DNA of 64,000 nt from Sympetrum striolatum (lineage: Eukaryota > Arthropoda > Insecta > Odonata > Libellulidae). The notes beneath the pieces are model-generated. The model searched no databases. It was not told the DNA's origin and saw nothing but the letters and a program-made list of their open reading frames with translations. Positions within the stretch are counted from its first letter, which is position 1, and each line of letters opens with the position of its first letter. Positions 25,033-37,539 of the stretch are shown piece after piece. The stretch spans positions 62,194,939 through 62,258,938 of the forward strand of contig OX388351.1 of assembly GCA_947579665.1 (NCBI GenBank). The letters run 5' to 3'. The position numbers and the translations under genes are program-made.

Positions 25033-26810
25033 AGGAGGGAGTACAGTCAGTTGAACCCTCAAGTAGGCGGTGACCATTCGATCGTTGAGATTGACAGGGC
25101 TATAAAGGGTCGAATGTAAACCTACTGGGTGGTGAGTGAAGCGCATAAAGACCTTATATCATTTCTAAATTATACTTCCGATCTTTTAATTGCGAGGATA
25201 AGGGATGAGCTAAGTAATTCTGCCCTTAAAATTAATATTGTGGTTAATGCAAACTTTGAGAGAGGTGACAAGACGATAGAACGAGCATTTAAAACGAGAA
25301 ACGTTAGGGTTTTGCTAGCCGATGACGTTGGGGAAATTTTAGAAAGTTTATCTGGAAAATTACTTAATGAAAAATCCGAGATGCAGGTGAAGGGATCAGG
25401 GTGCTGAGTAAAATCTTGGGTTTAGAACTCCGAATTAATTGTTACACTCCGTTAAGCAGATCAACCTTTATTGAGTTACCACCCAAGATCGCAAGCAGAA
25501 AATCTGTTGTAAATGTTAGGAATGACGATCAGTTTTGTTTTAAATACGCGGTTTGGGGAAAGAACATACATAAAGACCCTCAATGAGTCTACAAATATAA
25601 TACGGATGAATTCGACAATGGGTACGATTGAGATTGCATTGAATACCCAGTCAAACTCTCCGATATTCCTAAATTCGAGCGAAAAAATAAAATTTCTATT
25701 AATGTTTTCGGGCTAGACGAAAAAAACAATGTCTATCCAATAAAAATTGTAAATACCGAGCTCGCAGATCATCGTGACCTATTATATATTACAAATGACA
25801 ACACGGCTCATTATTTCTGGATTAAAAACTTTGAGAGTCTAATCCATCTTCAGATAACAAAAATGTCGTAGAATTTACATTTGCAAACATTGCTTCATGC
25901 ATTATCATGACGAAAAAAATAAGAGATGCATACAGCAAACTGTAATAGTAAAAAACCCGCGAGAATTGAGCTTCCTATAGAGGGGGATAAGATATTAAAA
26001 TTTACCAAACTCGGGCATTCATTTCCAGTTCCGTATGTAATATATGCAGACTTTGAATGTATTCTCCAAGGTATCAGCACTTGTGAATCTTTACCTAACG
26101 CATCCTATACGCACCCTATTCAGAAACACGAGCCACTCAGCTTTTGCTATGTTCTCATAACGCCCAATGGATGTGAGACACCACAGCTTTACCGAGGTCC
26201 CAATACCGCACAGGTCTTTATGCAGAACATGAAAGAGGAAGCAGAGAGAGTATTCAAGTTGTATAAAAACGTTGTACCAATGGAATCACTTAGCCCGGAA
26301 GAAGAGGCAAATTTTAAGAATGCGTTGTCTTGTCATATTTGTGGTAAAGAGTTGAAGTCAGATGCCGTTAGAGACCACGATCACTTGACAGTTAAGTATC
26401 GAGGGCCCGCACATTCTTTTTGCAACCTGCAGTACAAAATGCCAAATTTTCTACCTGTGTTTATTCATAATCTTTCATCGTATGACGGTCATTTCTTGGT
26501 TCGGGAGTTAGACTATGATGATAAAAAAAATTTAATGTGATTCCGAACACCGAGGAAAAGTATATTTCATTCGCAAAGTCATTCGAAAATAATTTCACCA
26601 TTAGATATCTCGATTCATGCCAGCGTCATTAGCTTCACTGGTAACAAATTTAAAAACATTTAAATATACTAGCGAGGTATTCGGTGAGAAAACGAACCTA
26701 GTCACACGTAAGGGGGTCTACCCATATGATTACACAAACTCAATCGAGAAACTTGAGGAAACATCACTTCCGGAGAAGGGAAATTTCTACAAAAGATTCC
26801 CACACATTTT
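25033..26810 (+). pseudogene. Broken N-terminal half of a Polinton/adintovirus-type DNA polymerase B
   Basis: Successive plus-strand frames resemble the large protein-primed family-B DNA polymerase found in Polintons/Mavericks and related arthropod virus-like elements. The upstream part shows the LGLELRIN and VVNV blocks (about 25,400-25,530). The exonuclease domain has the YADFEC motif (about 26,045), whose acidic pair is typical of exonuclease motif I. Then come a Cys-His patch (CHICG and RDHDH, about 26,330-26,385) and IHNLSSYDGHF (about 26,465-26,495). The frame is broken by an internal TAA near 25,118 and by several shifts (near 25,400, 25,560-25,930, 26,540 and 26,615). The polymerase palm motifs that should follow are absent, so it is truncated as well as inactive. 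No capsid, integrase or other Polinton gene is seen nearby. Confidence 0.8.
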
Positions 26811-26859
26811 TTACATGTTTGTAGTCTTTCTCAGACACATGCTCGTCCCCTAATCTGTT

Positions 26860-27610
26860 GTAAATCAAATCTGTGTTCGCATATTTTAATATCGTAACAA
26901 AGAGCAGCTCAATAAATATATTTGAATAATTTTCTTTTTGAATTTAGTAACCCTGCTTCGTGAAGTTGTTAGGCTGGATGTAGGTTAAGAATGTTTTATT
27001 AATGACAAAAAGTTATAATATCATTTGTAGGACCCAAGTTTAACACGATTCAAAAACATAATTTTAAATTATACTTTTACAGGTTGGTGACAGTGATAAG
27101 GATTAATTTTACAATAATGTAAATATTACTAATTGTATGTCAAAGTCGAAAACTGCTAAACTGGAAGTTTCATAAAAAAATCGAAAAATTATTTATGCGC
27201 TATATTTTGATTTTTTTTCCAAAGGAATGAAATTAATTTTCATTATTTTCCTACGGCATTTGAAACATAAAGTGACTTCGTTATTAAAAATCAATATAAT
27301 AAACCCTTTTTACATACTCCAAAAGTTTGAAACTGTTAGGTTACTTATAAATAGGAAAAATATCAAAGTTAATGCAATATTGGAACATGAATGTTTAAAC
27401 ATTTCTATAATTAATATAAATAGAAAAATATATTTGGTTAACAAAGTTAACATTTATTTTTTAACCCGCCTTCCTAGGTTAAGTAGACTTTTGCTAAATA
27501 TAGTATAAGTATAGTACTGAATTATATCTCAACTTATGGTAATGTTACAGTTTACTTAGGGATATTTTTATTTTTCAGTTAAAAAAGTTCACATTTTTCT
27601 GGAGATGCAG
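26860..27610. other. Stretch without a recognisable gene
   Basis: AT-rich sequence with one 93-codon plus-strand frame (27,227-27,508) rich in Ile, Asn and Lys. That composition is expected by chance here. No domain, splice signal or repeat supports it as a gene. Confidence 0.5.
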
Positions 27611-27611
27611 C

Positions 27612-27900
27612 ATTTATGTCAATGTTTAATAACGAAAGTACCAATTTTCCTCGAGGGATGGCATTAGCAGCGAAGATTGTAAAAACAAAAGTTCCAATTT
27701 TCCCCAAGAGATGGCATTAGTGGCGAAGTTTATAAACCGAAGTTCCAATCTTCCTCAAGAGATGGCATTAGTGGCGAAGTTTATAAACAAAAGTTCCAAT
27801 TTCCCTCAAGAGATGGCATTAGTGGCGAAGTTTATAAACAAAAGTTCCAATTTCCCTCAAGAGATGGCATTAGTGTCGAAGTTTACAAACAAAATCTCAC
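27612..27900 (+). repeat. 51-bp minisatellite, about five copies, open in one frame
   Basis: The unit beginning ATGGCATTAGTGGCGAAG repeats at 27,711, 27,762, 27,813 and 27,864 with exact 51-bp spacing, plus more divergent copies upstream from about 27,612. Because 51 is a multiple of three, one frame reads a 17-residue repeat (MALVAKFINKSSNFPQE) through four copies. The two central copies are almost identical. The frame starts and ends inside the repeat and has no supporting exon structure, so a noncoding minisatellite is more likely than a gene. Confidence 0.85.
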
Positions 27901-27909
27901 TTAAATGAT

Positions 27910-30270
27910 ACTAGAAAAATATAAATGGGAACATTGTTTTTTAGATGAAAATGATAAAGCATGGACTTTTCAACTGAAATAAGTAACTTTTACATATTGG
28001 CAATTATCAAGGAATATCTCATAGATGGATAAAAAACGTCATAGCCTCTTAATCCAAGTCATAAAGAATTCATAATTGTACAGGAAAATATTCAATAGTT
28101 ACCTAATTACCTCAATGAAGTTTTAATCAGAAGTATGTGTTGTCTGGAGGAGGGGTGCGAAATCTACCATAATCCTAGGCAAGGATGTCGTAAAAACTAA
28201 GCGGAAATGTAGAGGAAGGCAGATATACGAGAAGAACGGCGAGTTCCTGAAAATCAATCCATAAATTGAACACTGAAGAAGAAGAAAACAGGAAATGTTT
28301 TTCAGCCGCCCTCATTCAAAAACGGTAGACTCGGGGATCGATAGTTCGAAGTCGACTTTAAGTCATAGTCAAGTGTAAAAGTGTAAACACCGTAAGGAAG
28401 ATGGAATTGCTAGATTGCTCTCCAGTTTGGTATTATTCCGTTGCAGGTATTGAGATCGAGAGGACTCTTACATCTTATACAGCCTTCCGAGCACGGTTCA
28501 ACTTCATTGAGGTTGAACTATTTCCGTTCTTTATCGCAGCCCGTTTTTAAGTAAAACAAAAAGTTTCTCCGATATGTTTTAAATCTTTCTAAATTGCTGC
28601 ACCATTTTTTGTTTGGATATTAACCTCTCAAGAAGTCTTCAAATTGTTCTTAAATACTGTGCCATTTTGAAACACTTTGCTTTCCAACTAATTATGTGGT
28701 TGTTTCTTCCGTCTCGTAATGGTTTGTTAAGAACTGTTGTTGGTAGTGGACTGAGATTGCTGTTCTTTGTTGCACTTACTTGGTAAGCAGAGCAAATGGT
28801 TATCCGAAATTATGAAGGATACTACTGTGTCTCTAAATTATTATCCTGTTTAAGCTAGTACCATGGCTATCAAAGTTATCAGTTTGAATAGCAACTGCGA
28901 AGCAATCTTTGAATTTTTGTTGAATACTTTTTAATCTTATATTCATTGTGAGTCACTATATAAATTGTACAATTTGCATACCCTGCTTAAATAAATGAAT
29001 CTGATACTACCTATGAGCCGCCTTATTCCACTAAGTATACATTGCCAATGCGAAGTATTTGAGTACTTTAAAAGCTTACGTGAAATTAAAAGCAACTGTA
29101 CCAGGATTTTATTCGTGTCCAAGAATTTCGCATGGAAGAATGTGATTCCAGAATAAAAAGACTCAACCCTAATTCTCGAAGAAACGGAATTATGTGACTA
29201 GGAAATATAGGAAGATATCGGAAATGGTATGTGAAAATACTTTCGAAATAAAGTGGTTGATCTTTCTTGTATCATAGTTCACTTGGCTCCTACCAGTTTG
29301 CTAAAAATATATGGTAAAATATCCGTTTAGGACCTGTTCGGGATTAATTCTATATCTCCCTTAATACTGAAGATATCCAGACAAAACTTCCACCATGTTA
29401 TAGATGAAGGATGGCGGATTGTATATACAATTTTAAATCCTTCCAACGAGCTTCCATTTCCGAGATATTTCCTTCGGAAAAACAATTTTTGCCTGATAAT
29501 TTTACCTATGTGGTAAAATTTCCATTTAGGACTGATAATTTTATATTTATGAGTTTGTTAGCTTCCTCCAATATGAGCGCAGTTTTAATTAATCTGAGTT
29601 TTCAATCAAATCGGGAAAATTAGACCGGGACCATCCCACCGAAGCGAGAATTTCGGACTATAAGATATGTATGGTAGGCCAATGTACATGCGAAAGCGTA
29701 CATACACATTTTGGCACACTAAATACATAGGAAAAGGTAGTTGAATCTTCATTCGCTCTCAATGCCTGTTTACTCATTGCATAACTTGTACACAACATTA
29801 CGCCGTGTGAGCAGTCTTTTAGCAAAATATAACGTATTTATAATATCACTAAGTATTAACTACAAACCTGCACGAGGTATTTCTTACTTCTAAATTGTAT
29901 ACGAAGTTATGGGCTTCGTAAATCACACTCCCACTCATAGATCGATCGGAAATTGTTGCATGATTTAAAATGGTCAGTTAAACATAGCCTACATAAGCTT
30001 TGCAAATTTTTTTCAGCCATTTTTTCGAAGAAAGAATGTTGTTGGGCCAAAACGAAACTCCGCTTTCGAAACAAAACGATTTATTTCTTTAAAGCGAAAC
30101 GCAAGATAATAATATTCGTCGGTAAGCGCGGGAACATAATGACAAAAGATATTCCAGAATGCGCCCAAAGCATGCCTAACACGAACTTTCGTTACGGAAA
30201 CAAAGGGTGGGAACGTAAACTGCAGTCTTACCCATTCAGCGGCGAAAGTGACGTTTCGGGTAATAGCGGA
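27910..30270. other. Stretch without a recognisable gene
   Basis: AT-rich spacer with short frames only. Between 29,290 and 29,560 a phrase similar to AATTTCCATTTAGGAC recurs, hinting at an old duplication. The 121-codon plus-strand frame at 29,953-30,318 overlaps the first THAP exon in another frame and is probably not real. Confidence 0.4.
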
Positions 30271-30274
30271 AATT

Positions 30275-31185
30275 ATGAATCGTTTGAAAAAATGTGCAGT
30301 GGGGATATGCAGCAATGATTCGATTGAAAACCCAAACTTAAATTTCCATCGATTTCCAAGAAAGAAAGAAAGGTATTTATAATACTTCGAGAGTGTTGTT
30401 GTATTGATGTCATCGTCTTCCTAAAACTAGATTTTCGATGTATGGATACATATAAATGAATAGTTTTCATTCACAAAACTTCATGGATGGAAAGTTCAAG
30501 TTTATGGTGTGACTTTGTTTTCTATTCAAATCATAGGTGTTTAACTTGGAGGAAATTATGTGGAAATCCATCTCTCTCTGCTTTGCCCGCTGAAAAGCTT
30601 GCAGTTGGTTCTTTCTTTGTTTGTTCGGCGCACTTCCACCAAAATGGCTACACCAATACCCTTGGAAAAATATTGAATAGAAATGCGTTTCCGTCTTTGT
30701 TGCTACCTCAACAGGATCTTGAAACAAGCAACAATGGCAACGAAGGTACCTCTCTTACTCATGTCACTCCTACACCCTCTTGCTCTACTCCTCGGTTTGA
30801 TTTATCAATGGAAAATGTCTATGATATGCTCTTGTCTTCTAAACCTACAATCATACCCAGTTCAGGCACAAGTATTTCTGTTCCATCAACTGCTGAGCCT
30901 TCTCTACAATCATGCTCTTTTACCCCGATCCTATCTACTACAACTGAGGTCTCTTTGGAAGGTCCATCTAGCTTAGCTTCAACACAGAAAACTCCTTCAA
31001 AGTCATCATCCTTCAATGATAATGACCCATCAACTGCTACCATGTCAGCAATTCGTAAGGCTCAAAAGAAGAGCAGATCAAGGTCTCACAAAGGTTGCAG
31101 TTTTTCTCTTTTGAAGAGTCTAAATTTGACATCAGCGGTAGATCTCACTCCCCGTAAGAAGAAAATGGTTACTGTATACTTTTAA
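30275..31185 (+). CDS. THAP-domain N-terminal exons of a P-element-like transposase gene
   Basis: Two exons join in frame to give a C2CH THAP zinc finger, the DNA-binding domain of P-element/THAP9 transposases. Exon 1 (30,275-30,372) starts MNRLKKCAVGIC and runs through NFHRFPRKKE. Exon 2 begins at 30,537 after the acceptor CAAATCATAG, restoring an Arg codon, and continues LTWRKLCGN to VCSAHF and AFPSL. The zinc ligands (Cys-Cys, then Cys-His), the conserved Trp and the C-terminal Pro are all present. A Ser/Thr-rich stretch follows, then a basic KKSRSRSHK patch, and the frame stops at 31,183-31,185. The finger is intact, so a short THAP protein could be made. The transposase core downstream is broken, so this is probably a transposon relic rather than a cellular THAP gene. 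Confidence 0.7.
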
Positions 31186-31369
31186 AATCCATTTAAAAAT
31201 TAAGAAGAATGTCCATAGCTATTAGGAAGATGTACCAAAATATTTTGAAATTCCATAGTGATACCCTTGTTTAACAGTTAGGGCAAAATTTACCCTCCTC
31301 AATCACCCAGTTCCTCCAGACGCAACTGAGAATCGCTGGCAAAAATCCTAAAGGATGAAGGTGGACCAC

Positions 31370-32512
31370 TGAGGAAAAAATCATGGCTCTTCCTTAATGT
31401 AAAAAAGTCCAAAGGCTTACACATTGTTGAGATACTTTGTTCCATTTTGTAGTAAAAGAACCCTCCATAACTTATTACGGCAGATACCATCTGCAACAGG
31501 AGTAGATGTTATAGTAGATTTGGTAACTCATCTATCCTTCCATTCATCAGAAATGGCTGAAGAGGATAAGTTTTGCACACTTCTGTTTGATGAAATGAGT
31601 ATTAAGCAAATTTTTGCTTTGATACCTACCACGATCACATAGATGGCTTTGAAGATTTTGGTAAAGGAGAGAAAACCAATAAAGTGGCAAAATATGCTCT
31701 TTTCTAATGGTTAGACGTCTACATGCGATATCGAAGCAGGCTGTTGCTTATTACTTTAGCCATACCAGCACATCTCCACTGACCATTTGTGTTCTAATCA
31801 AGGAGATTGTTCCAAAAATTCTCTCTGCTGGACTGAAGGTCATGGCTACTGTGTGTGACATGGGCCCAAATAATGTAAAAGCCCTAAAATATTTTGGTGT
31901 TTTCTTCCAATGGCCCTTCTTCTCCATTGGTGAAACAAGAATTTTCATTATCTTTGACCCTCCTCATCTTTTAAAATGCTTCCGAAATTTATTTCTTAAA
32001 CATAATGTAGAAATTCAAGTGGAACTTGGGAGAAATCAAGTACATTGGCCACCCATTGTGACCAGGTTCCACTATTTCAAGGCCTGAAGCATTTGACCAA
32101 GAGGCATGTTGATCCAGGAAGCAAGACAAGATGAGGGTATACTTGGCTGCTCAAGTCATGAGCAATTCAGTGGATGGTGAGGCTACTGCTACCTTTCTCC
32201 TCCTCTGTGATGAAGTATTTCACAATCTTAATGGTACCTTGCATCGATGAGGCCGTTGTAAGATACAGAAAGGGCCTTTTGCTTCAACTTCACCTCATTT
32301 CCAGTTCTGGGAGACTGCTATCAAATGCATTGATGGCCTCAAGTTCTTGTCGTGTGGTAGGAGACCACCCTCTCAAGATGGCTGGTTAGCAACCATAAGA
32401 GCAGTGAGAATGCTGTGGAAAATTTTTCACATGGAGGGCTCTGATTATTTGGAAACACGAAATTTGAACCAGGATCCATTAGAAAATCTTTTTGGGATAA
32501 TTATGCAATGAT
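31370..32512 (+). pseudogene. Decayed P-element/THAP9-like transposase core
   Basis: Frames downstream of the THAP exons keep the order of the P-element transposase. SPKAYTLLRYF and KRTLHNLLRQIPS (about 31,405-31,490) correspond to the region after the THAP domain. LLFDEMSI (about 31,585) is the first acidic catalytic block. ATVCDMGPNN and FDPPHLLKCFRN (about 31,845-31,995) form the central domain, and NQDPLENLFG (about 32,470-32,500) is the C-terminal signature. These pieces lie in several frames separated by stops (after about 31,640, 31,705 and 32,085). Terminal inverted repeats were not located. It lies just upstream of the recognised DCPS exons on the same strand. Confidence 0.82.
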
Positions 32513-32519
32513 ATTTGTT

Positions 32520-33190
32520 AGTTGCTTTCTTCTAACGAAATAGTAAATTATATGTTTTCATTGGTTTAATATAATACACTACGATAAAAGCTTATTGCAT
32601 CCTCTAGGCTTCCATTTCTTTTGTTAGAACTGCTTTTTGATTGTAAATGTTATCCTATAACTTTTATGTAATCTATTTGCATTGGTATAATTATTTTGGG
32701 ATAATTTCTTTCTGTCTGGTTTGGAAAAGCCAAAACAATGGTGCTATAGTTGTTGCGCTGATCTCATGTTACCCATATAACTAGGCCTTATCCCTTTTTA
32801 TGCTGGTAGTGATTTCACTCTATGCACCTCACTGAAATTACTTTTCTGATCCATTACCTAGTGAAAATAACAGTAATCCCTTCTCAATAATGACATTCTT
32901 GGTCTCTTAGATAGATAGCAAATAAAGCTAATTAATTTGAATTTGTAAGAATGCGTATCTCTCTGTTAAGTGTTCTTAAAAGTAAAGGCTGGTTAGTACC
33001 TCAGCCCTCTAAAATTTGCTACAGTGAGGCAGTTGGGGAAATTAATTATATTTGATTTGATTATAAGATGTACATTTAATCTTCAAAGCACTTCCAGATC
33101 CTCATCATTGTTATGTTCAGTTTCTAGCCAATTATTTGAGGAACAAACTGAGCCTGAGAGCACCTTTGAATTGACAAATAGTCTGCCTTC
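32520..33190. other. Spacer between the P-like element and the DCPS exons
   Basis: AT-rich sequence. An open frame from 33,024 runs into the first recognised DCPS exon, but its first ~55 residues do not resemble DCPS, so I treat that part as intron. No earlier DCPS exon is recognised here. Confidence 0.4.
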
Positions 33191-33195
33191 CTTAG

Positions 33196-36100
33196 AGCAT
33201 CCAAGCAGGTGCCATATGGTTGAAGAAATGCCAGAGTTATACACAAACATAATCCTTCCATATCTTGAAAAAGAGCCAATGTATGTGAAGGTGAGAATAT
33301 TTTTCATTACCTTCATAGCTAGTAAATAGGTCAGCCTTTAAATTCAAAATATCAATTAAAAGATCTAAAGGCAACTTATGAATGAAAGAGATGTGATCAT
33401 AATATCATTGACTGTTGACTGGATAACATGTGATTTTGTGTTCTGAAGTTAGCTGATATGGAATAAACAGATCATCAATCATTAAAAATTGAATTTGGCT
33501 TTCTTCCTTATGTAATACAACAGTATTTAATGGAATCAAAAATACTGTTATATTTCTTATATATCTTAATTGTTATGAAAATATTCAACATTAATGGATT
33601 TTAAGTTTTATGTAAAAGGCTTACTCTATTAGCTTTTAGAATACTTGCTAATTCATGGCTAATAATTAATATTAATTTACTTTGGTTACCATATTGGATG
33701 TTAAAATGTGTGGTAAAAGCTAGAATTATTTTACTTTTAAGATTTATTAGAAATGGATGTTTTTTTTCAAACATTCAGAGAATTATACTCAAGTCATTTG
33801 TCATTTAGTTATCTTCTTATGGAGTATCGCTTGGAGTCCATTAGCTCTGAAAATTTAATAATATTATGAAAGAAAAATGTGATTGACATGGAGAACAGGT
33901 TTGAAAACAACCAATGTACGATGTCTATTCATGATTTGGGTAACGCAATTGAATTCACCTCTCCTGTTTCCAACATCACCAATCATTATTAAACAGTATT
34001 CCTGAATAGTGCTCTAAGTATTATCAACGACAGATTTATCAGTATCAATCACTTACCATTTTTCAAAATATTGTGAAAAAAGTAAAAATGATGGCAAATA
34101 ATTTATATTATTACCTACAACATAGGCATTGAATAAGATACTATAGGTGCTAACTGTGAGTCTAATTTACATCGGGGCCTAAATAAGAATGTGCTTATGA
34201 ACTCTATGACATTTTTCTTAAAATAATCATAGAGGTAGAGACTATTCTCAGGCTCTTGTTATTTACTTCAAGAAAGAACTTTACATCAGTTGATTAATTC
34301 TAAGGAAAATATTTATAGAATTTATAAATTTATTGAAAATTTATATAATATACAATATATTTTTTTTTATTTCAAGACTTGAAAATGACGGATAACTGTT
34401 GTTGGACATAAATTAAAACTGAAGAATACTAAACTAATTATTGGTTCAAGAATATATTTATAATTCCAAGTTGTTGTGAAGAGTAATTTTTTCATCGGTA
34501 ATACCTAAATACAGGCTTTGTTAACCTTCCATCTTAAATGCCATAATCTTTAACTTATTTGAAAACAATATATCATCAAAAACCTATGAAAATCTGTTAA
34601 TCTGAATTAGAAATAGATCATTGGATTTAGAAAACTTATCATGAAAGGCTTATTTGATTTAAAATTTTGTTCCTCAGTGCGTGTATGATATAATAAATGG
34701 AGAAGCAGATCAAGAACGAATCGTGTATCAAACTCCATGTAAAGATGACAAAGATGGATTTTTTATGATAAGAGACGGAGAATGGGATGGAGAGAACTTA
34801 GAGAGGCTTCATTTGATTGCACTTCCTTACAGACCTGGACTTCTGACAATAAGGGATTTGAGAGCTTCTCACCTACCCTTGCTTAGAAACATATACATCA
34901 TTGGAAAGGTAAGACAGTGATTTTGCCATGTATGCTCATTCCAGGTTTTTTACCTCATCATAGTGATATTCCTTGAAGTACAACTTACATGGGCTGTTTA
35001 GAAATTAACTGCCATTGATGCTTCAAGTTGTTTTCTGAGCTCCTTCATTGTTGTATTAGCATAATATGATTCTTAAATCTTCAAATTGAGGTAGTATTGT
35101 ATTGCTTTGCTCCCTATAACTTCACAAATATGTACTGCAATAGAAATTACTGCCAAATGTGAGACTCATTTTGTGATATGAGTTCTTGAAGCAAAAAGTT
35201 GTCAACGGTAGACATTGATTCTGATTTGTGTGCAGTATAAACATGAGTGAAGGATTTTTGATGCCAATTCTTAATAAGCAAAACCAATTTCATTAAAATG
35301 GAAGAGCAAACATCCATGATTAATTCAGTAGTAGTAGACCCTGTGTTTTGTGATACAAATGGAATATTTTTGATTATAATGATTAAGATCTTCAAAATGC
35401 TATTGTAATCTGACTACTACTCGAGAGATCAATATTTTGCAGCGCGGATTTGCAAAATGTCTAGACACTAAGAAAATGCTTGAATTTAAATGTTGGTTAT
35501 ATTGAAATATAATTTAATATGTACCAAATAAAATATTTGTATCCAGGCAGGTGCTTTATACATAGATAAATGATGATTTGTTTCCAAACCTACTTTGTAA
35601 CATGTTAGATAACTCAAATTTTCATCACCACTCAATTATTAGAGGAATTCATATCAGCCCTCAGGTTATTTCATGAGTTTTTAATTCTATTCCTTATCAT
35701 CTTTCTGACCAAACTAATCGATTTGACAACTACTCTTGTGCATTTGCATTTTTCTTGTTTACCTCTGTGTATTCAGTGATGAGAAATAAGTTGCTCTGGA
35801 TGCAACGGTTCCTTTAGCAGTAGGATTCTTACCTGGATCATGATAATACTAGTCTGCTCTGTTTTTATTTCTACTGCCACCTGCGTGATGCCCACTAGCT
35901 CTGTAGATATAACAGCTCGTCACAATTTCTTTTCTAATACTTATGTGGCATTCTGATTAGTATTTTGACTGAAAATTAATTCAGTATCATAAACACCAAA
36001 GACATACTGCATCAATCTTCCATTTTCATGCTGCCCTAATGCAACTCTTCCATTTTGAGATTTATTTTTAAACATTTTTCTTACCAATGTTGGTTCTTTT

Positions 36101-37390
36101 GGAACTATTGAATCTTTTCTAAAATCTCTAATCAGTACAAAAGTCATTGTATATAAAAACAAATAATAATACCATGAAAATGTTTGCAATTGCTGAAGTA
36201 CAACATTTCATTTGATGTAGTATACATCCTAATTCTATTTACACTTTGATTTTGTTGTTTCTGATTTTCTTATATTGAATTTTATAGTGCAATAGATTTA
36301 TGTAAAAACTTGAGCTCAATTTGTGTATGAGTAATTATTTGTACTTATCTTTCTCTGACTCTAAGTAATGTGAGATATTTAACATCCAAAATTTCTAAGA
36401 CTTTTATGAGTCACTAAACATAGTAGTGTAGAAATTATTGTGTCATCAATGATTATAGGTGTTAACTAATGTAACTATGCCTCTGTTTAGTAAAGAATGC
36501 ATAATTTTCATAAGTGCTGTCTCAAAAAGTTAAATTCCCTCTTTACCTTGGTACTCAGTTTTCTCTGTGTGCTGATTAACATTAAATAGGTATTTGAAAC
36601 TTTTCAACACATTTGGTGATATGTATTTTCAGGCAGTTGTTGAAGAGAAGTATGGAATTCCTGGGTCGCAATTAAGAATATTTCTCCAGTATCTTCCTTC
36701 ATTTTATCATCTGCATGTTCACTTCACAATGGTGGATGAAGAGATATATGGTAAGATCAAGAATACATATTATGATGTTATGTCACTCATCGTTTCTTAA
36801 GTTATCAAAAGTAGAAGTATGAAGCAAGCAGTAATAAATAATTCAACTCCAAAATTACATTTTAACATCTGTTTTATAAAATGATCCTTGCATGATGGTT
36901 TGTGGCTATAATTATAACATAATTTTAACAATTTTTTTTCCATGGTAACATATATTTGCCATGGTAATATTATAAAATGTGATGGCAGTCCAGCTTTCTT
37001 CCTTCTATGGGACTCCCTATTCCATGCAGACAGGTACCATAAGCTTTCTGCAAGCCTCTGCTATCATAATGCTCTGTGAAATAATTACAATTCTTTTCAA
37101 TAAATAGGTACGCATGTGGGAAGGGCTCATCTGTTATATTCTGTGATAAACAACTTGATGTTATGTCCTAACTATTATGAAGTAGCAAATCTTCAATTTT
37201 ATGTGGAGGAATCTCATATACTATTCAGAAAATTAAAAGCATATGGTAAGTTTTACACTTTGAGCTTAATACGTTTCTTTTAAGTAGTATTAATTATATC
37301 CAAATTTCAGGACTGATTGGAAAAATCAGATCAACCAGATGCAATTCGAGAGTGACAATTGAAGAAAAATACATTAATTGTAATAGTTAA
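33196..37390 (+). CDS. Scavenger mRNA-decapping enzyme DcpS (3' exons)
   Basis: DcpS hydrolyses the m7GpppX cap left after 3'-to-5' mRNA decay. Five exons join in frame: about 33,196-33,290 (donor GTGAGA), 34,678-34,908, 36,633-36,750, 37,108-37,245 and 37,311-37,390 (stop TAA). All have GT-AG borders. The peptide follows animal DcpS: MPELYTNIILPYL, then CVYDIINGEADQERIVYQ, then HLPLLRN. It continues with LRIFLQYLPSFYHLHVHFT, which contains the HIT-family His triad HxHxH (catalytic central His), then RAHLL and a C-terminal LFRKLKAYG. The N-terminal domain, roughly 130 residues in relatives, is not recognised in the window. Its exons may lie further upstream beyond large introns, or be lost. 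The 5' edge of the first listed exon is uncertain. No frame damage is seen, so a functional gene is likely. Confidence 0.9.
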
Positions 37391-37526
37391 TGACAATTTC
37401 TTCTGACCAGTTTTCATTCCAATGTCTAAGACATAAGGAAAGTGCGTTGAAACAATTCAACTTTGCTATACTTGGTCCTTAGTCTCTTGTTGAGATAATG
37501 CGGATCTTCCAAATCCAATGATTGTA

Positions 37527-37532
37527 AATAAA
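37527..37532 (+). promoter_or_regulatory. Likely DCPS polyadenylation signal
   Basis: A canonical AATAAA lies 137 bp after the DcpS stop codon on the same strand, the first such hexamer downstream. It marks the probable 3' end of the gene. Confidence 0.55.
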
Positions 37533-37539
37533 TACATGT

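Noticed and set aside
29953..30318. A 121-residue plus-strand frame and a 100-residue minus-strand frame before the THAP gene
   Set aside because: They overlap each other and the first THAP exon, which has far stronger domain support in a different frame.
33024..33190. The upstream part of the open frame as additional DCPS coding sequence
   Set aside because: Its residues do not resemble the DcpS N-terminal domain, while an acceptor at 33,191-33,195 gives a better start for the matching part.
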